Part shown: piece by piece, positions 52,585 through 60,737 of the stretch
Layout: every line of letters starts with the position of its first letter
How positions within the stretch are numbered: the first letter of the stretch is position 1
From: DSSB01 sp046346845
GTDB lineage: Bacteria; UBA10199; DSSB01
DNA length: 64,000 bases
Assembly: GCA_046346845.1 (NCBI GenBank)
Contig: JAXMHH010000003.1
Location: forward strand, 310,001 to 374,000
Reading direction: 5' to 3'
Notes under the pieces: generated by a model
What the model saw: the letters and a program-made list of their open reading frames with translations, nothing else
Database searches by the model: none
Told to the model about the DNA's origin: nothing
Position numbers and translations under genes: made by a program

Positions 52585-52605
52585 TAAGCCGTGTGCCTCG
52601 GCTTA
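52585..52605 (-). promoter_or_regulatory. Leader hairpin with AGGCACAC loop, giant paralogue 3
   Basis: On the minus strand TAAGCC and GGCTTA form a perfect 6-bp stem around the 9-base loop GAGGCACAC. A second core copy (GGGGGCACACGG, 52550-52539) runs into the GTG start codon 50 bp away. The stem bases differ from those of the giant-2 hairpin yet still pair. A further inverted repeat GCGCA/TGCGC lies at 52565-52580 between the two. Confidence 0.55.
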
Positions 52606-52769
52606 AACGGAGAATATCGTTGTGAATTCCTAGCTTACCTCCACTCACCCTACTCAAGCGTTTATCGAGAACCCTTGGGAAAAGTTGCTCAATTGGGTCC
52701 TTGGCGAGCCCCGGCCAAAGATGGGGAGCTAGGCCTAGCAGGGACCGGACCGAAATAGGAATATTAATG

Positions 52770-54080
52770 TTAAGAAAATATTGGAAGCCCTTCGACGAAG
52801 GAGGCGGCGATGCGGGAAGGCCGCGTCAGTTCGAGCAAGGCCGCCTCCAGGCAGTCCTCGGCCTCGGGGGTCTCGACGAGCAGGAAATCCGCGCGCTTGT
52901 TTTTCTTCAAGCTGCCGATCTCGGCCTCCTGGCGCAGGGCCTTAGCCCCGCCCAGGGTGGCGGCCCGCAAGATCGCCTGGGCCGCGGCCTGCCGGGGAAT
53001 CTTCTCTTCCATGCCAAAGAAGGCCGCCCGCATCTCGTCCCAGAGATCCAGCGTGGTCCCGGAGGCCTTGCCCCAGGTGCCCAGCGCCCAGGAGACCCCG
53101 TCCGCGAGGGCCTTCGGCCAGTCGACCTCCCCCACCTGCAGCTTTTCGAAGGAGAGGGGCGCGTAGATCCGCTCGCAATTCGCGTTGCCGAGGATGGCGG
53201 CGTCGGTGGGGCCGAGATGCAGGCAACCGAGCAGGGCCGGCCTGGCCTTCAACAGGCCGATCTCGTGGAGGTACTGGACGGGCGTCATGTGGTGGGGCGG
53301 AGGAATTCGCTCGGGCCCCCACCCCGCCTCTTGGAACAACACCGAGGTGACTTCGCCCTGGCTGTCGTAAAAAAATTCCATCTCGCTGAAGGCGAGGGCC
53401 GCCATCAGATGGAAAGGGATGTCGAGCTGCACGGCGTGATTGGCCAGGATGCGCAGCATGTTCTTGGAGATCGTGAAGGCCGAGAACGGCGCCAAACCGG
53501 CGCGCAGGCGCGGCTTGCCGGCGCGCTCGACCTCGTCGATCAAGGCGAGGGCCTGCTCAAACTCCTCTTGGGCGAGGGAGCGCTGGATATTTTCGATCTC
53601 GGCGAGGACGGTGACGCGCAGCCCCGAGGCCTCATAGAGCGGCATCGCGACCGGGTAGCGGCAGACGTCGCCGAGCGCGGTCACGCCGCTGCGCTTGACG
53701 ATTTCCAATCCTTCCGCGATCGCCTTTTGCTGATCGGGGATCGACAGCTTCGCCTTGAAGCGGGAGACGTTGATCAGCCAAGCCGTGAACAGAAAGCGCC
53801 CCTCCTGGGTATCGGGGAGGGGATGGGGGTACTTGGAAAAATGGGTGAGCGAGAGGTCGGCGTGGGCATTGACCAGGCCGGGTAGCAGGATGTGACGCGG
53901 GTATTCCCTCACCTCGGCCTCGGGGAATCTCGCCCGCAGGGCCTCGGGCGAACCTACCTCGAGGATCCGGCCGCCCTGAAAGGCCAGCGCCCCGGGAGAG
54001 AGGCGCTCGCCTTCGATCGGGATCAGGTGTTGGGCGACGACGATTTGGACTTGGGACTGCTGGGGTACGGAATTTTCCAA
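52770..54080 (-). CDS. Amidohydrolase-fold protein lacking key metal ligands
   Basis: The 436-residue product starts at a TTG selected by CGGAGG four bases upstream; no later Met precedes the first beta strands. Overall layout is that of TRZ/ATZ-type deaminases: a small beta domain (GALAFQGGRILEVG), then LLPGLVNAHADLSLTHF, a barrel, and a C-terminal ADFLLVETPE strand. But the first metal motif is NAHAD rather than N-x-H-x-H, the expected GTD is GTWGKAS, and the usual His-x-x-Glu strand reads FHLMAALAFSEME. It may use another mechanism or be non-catalytic. It follows panC by 24 bp. Confidence 0.8.
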   Translation of the reverse strand: MENSVPQQSQVQIVVAQHLIPIEGERLSPGALAFQGGRILEVGSPEALRARFPEAEVREYPRHILLPGLVNAHADLSLTHFSKYPHPLPDTQEGRFLFTAWLINVSRFKAKLSIPDQQKAIAEGLEIVKRSGVTALGDVCRYPVAMPLYEASGLRVTVLAEIENIQRSLAQEEFEQALALIDEVERAGKPRLRAGLAPFSAFTISKNMLRILANHAVQLDIPFHLMAALAFSEMEFFYDSQGEVTSVLFQEAGWGPERIPPPHHMTPVQYLHEIGLLKARPALLGCLHLGPTDAAILGNANCERIYAPLSFEKLQVGEVDWPKALADGVSWALGTWGKASGTTLDLWDEMRAAFFGMEEKIPRQAAAQAILRAATLGGAKALRQEAEIGSLKKNKRADFLLVETPEAEDCLEAALLELTRPSRIAASFVEGLPIFS

Positions 54081-54104
54081 AAAACCTCCGAAAGGCCGGG
54101 AATT

Positions 54105-54944
54105 TTACAAGGGCCCGTTGTCGATCATTCGTTTGCCGTTGATATATACCGCCAGGATGAGCCGACAAGGCTTTTCGATCTGCTCGACCTCTTCCAAAGA
54201 CTCGGCGTCGACGATCTCGGCATACTGTACGGCGGTGTTCTTTCCGGAGCCCAACAGCTCCAAGACCTTGGCCTGGATCACGGCGGCCCGGCGCTCCCCC
54301 TGGCGCCGCAGTTCCTGGGCGAGGGCGATGGAGCGGGAGAGGTTGAGCGCCTCCGCCCTTTCCTCATCGTTCAGGTAGACGTTCCGCGAGCTGAGCGCCA
54401 AGCCGTCCGGCCCGCGCAGGGTCGGCAGGCCGATCACCTCGACCGGCATATGCAGGTCTTTGACCATGCGCTGGATGACCTTCAATTGCTGGTAGTCTTT
54501 TTCCCCGAACACCGCCACGTCGGGTTCGGCGATCAGGAAGAGCTTGGCCACGACCGTGGTCACGCCGCGAAAATGCCCCGGCCGGAAGGCGCCGCACAGC
54601 CCGCGCGTGAGCTCGGTGACGGTGACGAAGGTCTGGGCCCCTTCCGGGTACATCTCGGCGTTGTCGGGGACGAAGAGGGCGTCGACCCCCCGCGCCTCGG
54701 CCAGGGCGCGGTCGCGCTCGAGGTCGCGGGGGTATTTTTCAAAATCTTCCTGGGGGCCGAACTGGGTGGGATTGACGTAGATCGACATCGCCACGAGATC
54801 GGCGTGCCGGCGGGCCTCGTCGACCAAGCTCAGGTGCCCCTCGTGGAGGTAGCCCATGGTCGGCACCAAGGCCAGGCGCTTGCCGTCGCGCCGCCATTCG
54901 CGGGCGAGGGCCTGCATGTCTCCGGCTTTGGTCAGGATCTTCAT
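54105..54944 (-). CDS. panC: Pantothenate synthetase
   Basis: It joins pantoate and beta-alanine with ATP to give pantothenate in coenzyme A synthesis. The 279-residue length is normal. Motifs are the nucleotide-binding VPTMGYLHEGHLSLV, SIYVNPTQFGP, GHFRGVTTVVAKLF, FGEKDYQQL and ALSSRNVYL (adenylation KMSKS-like region). It starts 15 bases after panB stops, so the two are surely co-transcribed. Confidence 0.97.
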   Translation of the reverse strand: MKILTKAGDMQALAREWRRDGKRLALVPTMGYLHEGHLSLVDEARRHADLVAMSIYVNPTQFGPQEDFEKYPRDLERDRALAEARGVDALFVPDNAEMYPEGAQTFVTVTELTRGLCGAFRPGHFRGVTTVVAKLFLIAEPDVAVFGEKDYQQLKVIQRMVKDLHMPVEVIGLPTLRGPDGLALSSRNVYLNDEERAEALNLSRSIALAQELRRQGERRAAVIQAKVLELLGSGKNTAVQYAEIVDAESLEEVEQIEKPCRLILAVYINGKRMIDNGPL

Positions 54945-54959
54945 GGGAATATCCCTCGT

Positions 54960-55772
54960 TCAACTCTTGGCCTGGCTGAAGCTGTGGGCGAGATCGGGGA
55001 ATTTCCCCGCCCGGACTTCCTCGCAAAACTTGCGCGCCGCGCCCTGAACCAGCTCTTTCCCGTCCCCGTATTTCTTGACGAATTTCGGGGCGAGGTCTTC
55101 GAACATCCCGAGTAGGTCATAGCACACCAAGACCTGGCCGTCGCAGTGCGGCCCCGACCCGATGCCGATGGTGGGCACCTTGACTTCGGAGGTGACCTGC
55201 TTGGCCAATTCCAGGGGGATGCCCTCCAACACGATGGAGTAGGCGCCGGCTTGAGCCACCGCCTTCGCGTCCTTCAAGACCTTCTTGGCGGCCTCTTTGC
55301 CGCGGCCCTGCACCTTGTAGCCCCCCATCTGCTGGACCCGCTGCGGCATCAGGCCGACGTGGCCCATGACGGGGATGCCGAGGGAGACCACCGCATGGAT
55401 GGTATCGGCGATCTCCTCGCCGCCTTCCATCTTCACCGCCTCGGCGCGGCCCTTTTTCAGCGCGGCGCCGGAGACGCGGATCGCGTCTTCCTGGGAGGCC
55501 TGGTAGGAGAGAAACGGCAGGTCGCAGACGACGTGCGCCCGCTCCGCGCCCTTGGAAACGCAATGGCTGTGATAGATCATGTGGTCCATGGTGACGCCGA
55601 GGGTGTTCTTGCGGCCCTGGACGACCATGCCCAAGGAGTCCCCGACCAGGAGGATGTCGACCCCCGCGCCGTCGAGCAGGCGGGCGAAGGTATAGTCGTA
55701 GGCGGTGACCATGACGAGCTTCTCGCCCTTGGCCTTCATCGCGGTGATTTGGGGAACGGTCAACTTTGCCAT
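54960..55772 (-). CDS. panB: Ketopantoate hydroxymethyltransferase
   Basis: It transfers a hydroxymethyl group from 5,10-methylene-tetrahydrofolate to 2-oxoisovalerate, making ketopantoate. The 270-residue protein has the family's metal and substrate motifs: VTAYDYTFARLLD, LLVGDSLGMVVQG, CDLPFLSYQ, VKMEGGEE, PVMGHVGLMPQ and IGIGSGPHCDGQVLV. It leads the panB-panC pair, 54 bp after the deoxynucleoside kinase. No ketopantoate reductase or aspartate decarboxylase gene is visible here. Confidence 0.97.
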   Translation of the reverse strand: MAKLTVPQITAMKAKGEKLVMVTAYDYTFARLLDGAGVDILLVGDSLGMVVQGRKNTLGVTMDHMIYHSHCVSKGAERAHVVCDLPFLSYQASQEDAIRVSGAALKKGRAEAVKMEGGEEIADTIHAVVSLGIPVMGHVGLMPQRVQQMGGYKVQGRGKEAAKKVLKDAKAVAQAGAYSIVLEGIPLELAKQVTSEVKVPTIGIGSGPHCDGQVLVCYDLLGMFEDLAPKFVKKYGDGKELVQGAARKFCEEVRAGKFPDLAHSFSQAKS

Positions 55773-55826
55773 GCCAGCCCTGTTTTTACCATAAGGCGAT
55801 GCGCTTGCCTATTTCGAGGTGGGGGC

Positions 55827-56477
55827 TCAAGTGACCGAGCTGATCGAGACGTAGTGCTTGTCCAGCTTGGCCTTGCGCATATTGAGGATTTCTTTGAGCA
55901 GGTTCTTGTAGTCCTCCTCGTTCTTCACGATGTCGATCTCGGTGCAATTGACGGTGAGCAGCGGGGTTTCGTCGTACTCGAAGAAGAACTGGTTGTAGGC
56001 CTGGCAGAGCCGCTCGATGTAGGCCCCCGAGATGGACTTCTCGTAGGGGATGCCGCGCTTCTTGATGCGCTCGCGCAAGGCCTCGACGCTGGCCTGCAGG
56101 AAGATGACCAGGTCCGGCTTGGGCACCTGCGCGTCGAGGACGCGGTAGAGCTTGTCGTAGAGGTTGATCTCCTCCTCGCTCAAGTTGAGCATGGCGAAGA
56201 TCCGGTCCTTGGCGAAGATGTAGTCCGAAATGGTGGCCTGCTGAAAGAGGTCTTGCTGCATCAAGGCCTTCTGCTGCTGGTAGCGCGAGAGCAGGAAGAA
56301 GACCTGGGTCTGAAAGGCGTGGGACTTCGGATCTTTGTAGAAAGATGGCAGGAAGGGATTCTCCTCGGCCTCCTCCAGGACGATGCGACCCTTGAACTCC
56401 TCGGCGAGCAGCCGGGTCAGGGTAGTCTTGCCGACCCCGATGGGCCCTTCGACGGCGATGTAGCGCAGCGGTTTCAC
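55827..56477 (-). CDS. Deoxynucleoside kinase family protein
   Basis: The GTG at 56477 gives 216 residues; AGGGAA lies upstream, and the longer in-frame extension overlaps the end of the activator gene and lacks domain similarity. Motifs are the P-loop VEGPIGVGKTTLTRLL, EEAEENPFLPSFY, FFLLSRYQQQ, SDYIFAKDRIFA (DR pair), PDLVIFLQASVEALRERIKKRG (Arg-rich lid) and the C-terminal FEYDETPLLTVN. The family phosphorylates deoxynucleosides for salvage. It follows the activator by 34 bp and precedes panB. Confidence 0.9.
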   Translation of the reverse strand: MKPLRYIAVEGPIGVGKTTLTRLLAEEFKGRIVLEEAEENPFLPSFYKDPKSHAFQTQVFFLLSRYQQQKALMQQDLFQQATISDYIFAKDRIFAMLNLSEEEINLYDKLYRVLDAQVPKPDLVIFLQASVEALRERIKKRGIPYEKSISGAYIERLCQAYNQFFFEYDETPLLTVNCTEIDIVKNEEDYKNLLKEILNMRKAKLDKHYVSISSVT

Positions 56478-56511
56478 CGGAAATTCCCTAGTATAAGGCT
56501 CGGGCCGCTGT

Positions 56512-59500
56512 CTACTGCCACTTGTAGACCATGCCGGGGCTGACCCCCAGGCGCCGGGCGGCGCGATAGGCGCTGCCGCCGGCCTCGGCCAAAGCCGCCG
56601 CGAAGACCCGGCGTTTGAGGTCGGCGAGCCGCTCCCCCTCGCGGTAATTCCAGGGCAGGGCCTGCCATTCCTCCTGCCGCTCCGCGATCCGGTCCTCGCG
56701 GATCCGCTGGTAGAGCTTGGAGGGGGCGCAAGCCAGGGAGGCCGCGGCGCGCGGCACGTCGAAGTCACAGCAGATCAAGGCCTTGGCCAGGATCCGGGTC
56801 TCGGCCTCCCGCCAGGATTGCCCGGGCCCCAAGGGGAGGTCCGGGGGGCAAGTCGAAGCCGCGGAGGGAACGGAGGCCGTTTCCCGAGCGGGCCGCCCGC
56901 CCTTCCCTTGCAGCCGCTGCCGCCAGGACTCGGGCAGGCCCTCCAAACTCAGGTGCGTGCCGCGCCGCAGGGCCGTCGCCACGCGAATCAGGTTCTCGAG
57001 CTCGCGCACGTTGCCCGGCCACTCGTAGTCGAGCAGGGCCTTCAAAAACTCCCGGCCCAGCCCCACCTTGACGCTTTCCCCGTGCTCCTGGAGAAACTGC
57101 TGGACGAAGCGCTCAGCGAGCAAGGGGATGTCCTCGGGCCGCTCGCGGAGCGGCGGGAGGTCCAGCTCGAGCTCGGCGACTCGGAAGTAGAGGTCCTCCC
57201 GGAATTTCCCGGCCTCGACCTGCCCGCGCAGGTTGCGGTGCGAAGCGCTGAGCAGCCGGAACTGGACCGCGCGGGGCCGGGTCTCGCCCAGCCGGGTCAG
57301 CTCCTTTTCCTGCAAGACCCGCAGCAGCTTGGCCTGCAGCGGCAATTCCAGCTCGGCGATCTCGTCGAGGAACAGGGTTCCGCCCTCCGCCGCCTCGATC
57401 AAGCCCGCCTTGTCCCGGTTGGCGCCGGTGAAGGCCCCCGCCCGGTAACCGAACAGCTCCGCCTCCACCAAGGCCGCGGGCAGGGCCGCGCAATTGACCG
57501 CCACGAAGGGCCCGGTGTGCCGGCGGGAACGCTCGTGCAGGGAACGCGCCAGCAGTTCCTTCCCGGTGCCGGATTCGCCGTGCAGGACCACCGAGAGATC
57601 GGTGTCGCGAACCCGTTCCACGGTGCGGAACAGCTCGACCATGCGCGGATTGCGGCTGAGGAAATCCCGCTCGGCGAAGCGGCCCAGGACGCTGGACTCC
57701 ACCGCCTGCTCGCGCGCTAGGGTGAGTTCCTGCTGGGCGCGGTCCAGCCGCTCCTGCAGCTCCCGCACCAGGCGGCGCAGGGCCTCGGGGTCCCGCTCCT
57801 CGGCGACGCGGCGCTGCGCCAAGAGCAGGGAGGCTTCGGGATCGACCGCCTCGACCCGGGTTTGGTTGCCCTCCGGCTGGTCCGGCGCGGAAGGCGGCGC
57901 GCCCCCCGCGGCGGCGAAGGCGCGGAATTCGGCGCAACGCGCCCGCTTCTCGTCGTCGTCGGCCAGGGGCAGGAGCTCCGCGAGCAGGTCGCCCAGCCGC
58001 ACCCGATGGCCCTCGTCGCGGGCGATCTCCGCCCGCGTCAGCAGGGTCCAGAAACGAAACCCGGCGAGCGCCTCGTCCTGCGCCGCCATGCGGTCGGCGT
58101 CGCGGGCCTGCGCCTCCGCCTCGGCATAGCGGCCCTCCCGGCGCAGCAAGTCGCCCAGCTCGACGAGGGCCCTGGCCTGCAGGTATTTGGCGTGGGCGCT
58201 TTTGGACGGGAGCTTCTTCAGGAACTTGAGGGCCAGCTCGAAATTCTCCCGGGCGGGCTGGAAGGCCCCGCGCTCCGCCTGAATGCTGCCGATATTCTGC
58301 GAGAGGGCCGCCGCGGAGGCGTAGTCCTCGAGGTAGCGCGCCAGGTCGAGGCCGCGCCCGTAGTCGGAGAGGGCCGCCTCCCACTCGCCCTGCAGGTGGC
58401 GCGCCTTGCCCAGCCCGTTGTAGGCGCGCAGCAAAAATTCGAAATTCCGGTGCGTCCGCATCAGCTCGGCGCCCCGGGAAAAGCTCTCGATCGCCGCGGG
58501 ATAGTCGCGGGCCAGGAGATAGGCCTCGCCGAGGTTGTAGTGGACCTTCATCAGCAGCTGGGCGTCCTGCAGCTTCTCGTAGAAGGGCAGCATCACCAGG
58601 AGCTCGGTGATCGCGCGCACGGCGTCCCCCTTCAGCAGGTAGGCGTAGCCAAGGTCTTGATTGCGCACCTGCGCCTGCGCCTCCGGGGGGAGGGCCCGCC
58701 AGCCCGCCTGCGCCTCGGTGAAGAGCGCGATCGCGGCGTCGATCTTGCCCTCCTGGCAATGCAGCCAGGCGAGGTAGTTTTGCACGCGCAGCCAGCGCGG
58801 GCCGTCGCGCAGTCCCGCCTCTTCCAACAGGGTCAGGGCGCGCTCGAAGCGGAGCCGCGCCTCGTCGAAGCGCTGGTCGCGGATCTCGCGCAGGCCTTGG
58901 CGTTCGTAGACGCCGGCCCGCATCGCCAGCTTGGCAGCGAGGTCCTCGATCTGTTGGGCCTCAGCCTCGGCCTGGGCCAAGGACTCGCCCGCCGCCTCGT
59001 TCTGGTTTTTCTTGAGCAACTCCTCGCCCCGCCGCATCCAAAACTCCGCCCGGCCCGCGTGGTCCGCGGCCGGCAGGGCCGCCAGGGCCGCGTCGAGGTC
59101 GGAGAGCTCGAGGTCCAGGGCCTTTAAATCGAGGTCCGCCTCTTGGAACACCGAGAGGTTCCAGCGCCCCTGCGCGTCCACCAGGCGCTGGCGCTGGGCC
59201 AAATTCTCCAGGAGCGAGACCACCAGCTGGGGATTGCCGCGGGTGTTTTCCCAAAGCCCCTGGAGGAAATTTTCGGGGATGGCGGGCAGGCCGCTCAATT
59301 CCTGGAGAAAGGTTTCCAGCTCCTCCCGGGAGAGCGGAGGGATCAGGATGCGCTGGCATTTCCAGCCGCTGGCCCGCAGCTCCCGTTCCCAGGGCCCTTG
59401 TTGATCGGGCGTCATGGTCAAGAGCAACACCGCGGGCGCCTTGGGGTCCCGCGGCCAGGAAGCAGCGGCGGGATTTTCCCGGTCCCCCTCGCCGATCCAA

Positions 59501-60543
59501 AAATCCGCGTCCGCTTCGGGAGGGGCGGCAACCCGAACTTTCTCCATCTGGAATTGGTACTTCAACTCCTGGGCCATGCGGCTCTTGCCGACGCCCGGCT
59601 CTCCCGCCAACAGAAAGGCCTGCCGCGGCCCCTTGGAGCGCAGCGCCTTCCGCAGCTTCTCGCTCAGTTCGTCGAGCAAGGCCTTGCGCCCCATCCAACG
59701 CTCCAAGCGCCAGGGGCGGGGGCGCGCCGCCCCGCTTTTCGCGGGCTGGGCGAAATCGATGGCCGCCAACAGCTCCGCGGCGTTGCGGTAGCGGTGCGCC
59801 GGATTCTTGGCCAACAAGGTCTCGAAGATCTCGTTCCAAGAGGCGGGGACCTTGGGATTGGCCAAGCTGAGCTTGGGGGGAAGATGGGTCAGGTGGGCCT
59901 CGTAGGTCTCCTTGAGCGTCTTGCGCGCGAAGGGATTGGCGCCGGAGAACAATTGGTAGAAGACCACGCCCAGGGAATAGAGGTCGGAACGCTCGTCGGC
60001 CGGCTCCTTGAGGATCTTTTCGGGCGCCATGGTGGCCGGCGTTCCCCCGCTGGCGCTGAAGCGCGGGTCCGCCAGACCCAGGTCGATGATCTTGAGGCAG
60101 GGGCCCTCGGGGCCCGGCACCACCCAGAGATTGTTGCCCTTGATGTCGCCGTGGAGCAGGCGGGCGCGATGGATGGCCTGGAGCCCGGAAACCGCCTGCA
60201 CGAAGAGCTTGCCGATCTCGGCGGGACTCAGGCCCCTGGCGAATTCGGGCAAGGCCTTGCCCTCCAAAAATTCCTCGGTGAAATAAAAGCGCCGTAGCTT
60301 GGGATCGAAGCCGAAATCTTGGATCCGCACCACGTTGGGATGGCGCAGGTCCTTAAGGAAGGCGAATTCAAACTTGAAGGCGGCCACCAGCTCCGCCTCG
60401 AGGGCGCGGTCGGCGAAGGGCTTCAGCAGCTTGAGGGCCGAGCGTCCCCCGGCGGATTCCACCAAATAAACCTCCCCGGTGAGGCCCTCCCCCAGGGTTT
60501 TCAAGATGCGATAACGGCCATCGATCTCTTGCGGCGTCGCCAT
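56512..60543 (-). CDS. Ser/Thr kinase - ATPase - TPR - sigma-54 activator with tandem Fis-type HTH
   Basis: The ATG at 60543 gives 1343 residues. Residues about 11-265 are a protein kinase (LGEGLTGEVYLV; ALKLLKPF; LLHGDIKGNNLWV with HGD for HRD; IIDLGLADPRF with DLG for DFG; ATMAPEKIL). About 285-470 is a STAND/AAA-like ATPase (LLAGEPGVGKSRMAQEL). About 500-880 are TPR-like repeats. About 951-1181 is a sigma-54 interaction domain with Walker A GESGTGKE, an intact GAFTGA loop, Walker B GGTLFLDEIAEL and the arginine-rich region REDLYFRVAELELDLPPLRE. Two Fis-type helix-turn-helix motifs end the protein (DVPRAAASLACAPSKLYQRI and SAYRAARRLGVSPGMVYKW). It should activate sigma-54 promoters in response to a signal. 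The probable target is divergent at 60738. Confidence 0.93.
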   Translation of the reverse strand: MATPQEIDGRYRILKTLGEGLTGEVYLVESAGGRSALKLLKPFADRALEAELVAAFKFEFAFLKDLRHPNVVRIQDFGFDPKLRRFYFTEEFLEGKALPEFARGLSPAEIGKLFVQAVSGLQAIHRARLLHGDIKGNNLWVVPGPEGPCLKIIDLGLADPRFSASGGTPATMAPEKILKEPADERSDLYSLGVVFYQLFSGANPFARKTLKETYEAHLTHLPPKLSLANPKVPASWNEIFETLLAKNPAHRYRNAAELLAAIDFAQPAKSGAARPRPWRLERWMGRKALLDELSEKLRKALRSKGPRQAFLLAGEPGVGKSRMAQELKYQFQMEKVRVAAPPEADADFWIGEGDRENPAAASWPRDPKAPAVLLLTMTPDQQGPWERELRASGWKCQRILIPPLSREELETFLQELSGLPAIPENFLQGLWENTRGNPQLVVSLLENLAQRQRLVDAQGRWNLSVFQEADLDLKALDLELSDLDAALAALPAADHAGRAEFWMRRGEELLKKNQNEAAGESLAQAEAEAQQIEDLAAKLAMRAGVYERQGLREIRDQRFDEARLRFERALTLLEEAGLRDGPRWLRVQNYLAWLHCQEGKIDAAIALFTEAQAGWRALPPEAQAQVRNQDLGYAYLLKGDAVRAITELLVMLPFYEKLQDAQLLMKVHYNLGEAYLLARDYPAAIESFSRGAELMRTHRNFEFLLRAYNGLGKARHLQGEWEAALSDYGRGLDLARYLEDYASAAALSQNIGSIQAERGAFQPARENFELALKFLKKLPSKSAHAKYLQARALVELGDLLRREGRYAEAEAQARDADRMAAQDEALAGFRFWTLLTRAEIARDEGHRVRLGDLLAELLPLADDDEKRARCAEFRAFAAAGGAPPSAPDQPEGNQTRVEAVDPEASLLLAQRRVAEERDPEALRRLVRELQERLDRAQQELTLAREQAVESSVLGRFAERDFLSRNPRMVELFRTVERVRDTDLSVVLHGESGTGKELLARSLHERSRRHTGPFVAVNCAALPAALVEAELFGYRAGAFTGANRDKAGLIEAAEGGTLFLDEIAELELPLQAKLLRVLQEKELTRLGETRPRAVQFRLLSASHRNLRGQVEAGKFREDLYFRVAELELDLPPLRERPEDIPLLAERFVQQFLQEHGESVKVGLGREFLKALLDYEWPGNVRELENLIRVATALRRGTHLSLEGLPESWRQRLQGKGGRPARETASVPSAASTCPPDLPLGPGQSWREAETRILAKALICCDFDVPRAAASLACAPSKLYQRIREDRIAERQEEWQALPWNYREGERLADLKRRVFAAALAEAGGSAYRAARRLGVSPGMVYKWQ

Positions 60544-60684
60544 GGCGATTTCCAAAAAATGAAAGAATGAAAAAATTTCAGAATGTGTAAAAAATTATGA
60601 TTAAATTTTGAAAAACGATCAAATATTTTCGTCGCCTTTTCCCAATTAAATAATATTATCTTTAATTTTCAAATACTTAATATC
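60544..60684. other. AT-rich divergent control region
   Basis: This 141-bp stretch is far richer in A and T than anything else in the window and contains runs such as AAAAAATT and AAATTTTGAAAAA. It lies between the divergent activator and lipoprotein genes, upstream of the sigma-54 promoter, where enhancer sites and bending sequences are expected. No clear palindrome was identified. Confidence 0.5.
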
Positions 60685-60702
60685 TTGGCCCGCGACCTGC
60701 AT
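60685..60702 (+). promoter_or_regulatory. Sigma-54 (-24/-12) promoter
   Basis: TTGGCCCGCGACCTGCAT has the invariant GG (60687-60688) and GC (60699-60700) exactly 10 bases apart, with the TTGGC and TGCA contexts of the consensus. The implied start is near 60712, 26 bases before the ATG. Confidence 0.75.
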
Positions 60703-60737
60703 TAGATCCCGGAGAATCATCTTATTTTGGAGGGTCT

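Noticed and set aside
52575..52600. Sigma-54 promoter at the GGCAC boxes before giants 2 and 3
   Set aside because: GGCAC resembles a -24 element, but the required GC 10 bases further on is absent in both leaders.
52770..54080. Aminofutalosine deaminase (menaquinone pathway)
   Set aside because: The general layout fits, but altered metal motifs and a pantothenate setting do not support a specific assignment.
56478..56768. Upstream extension of the deoxynucleoside kinase
   Set aside because: The extra codons overlap the 3' end of the activator gene and precede the P-loop strand that begins the family; the GTG at 56477 with AGGGAA fits better.
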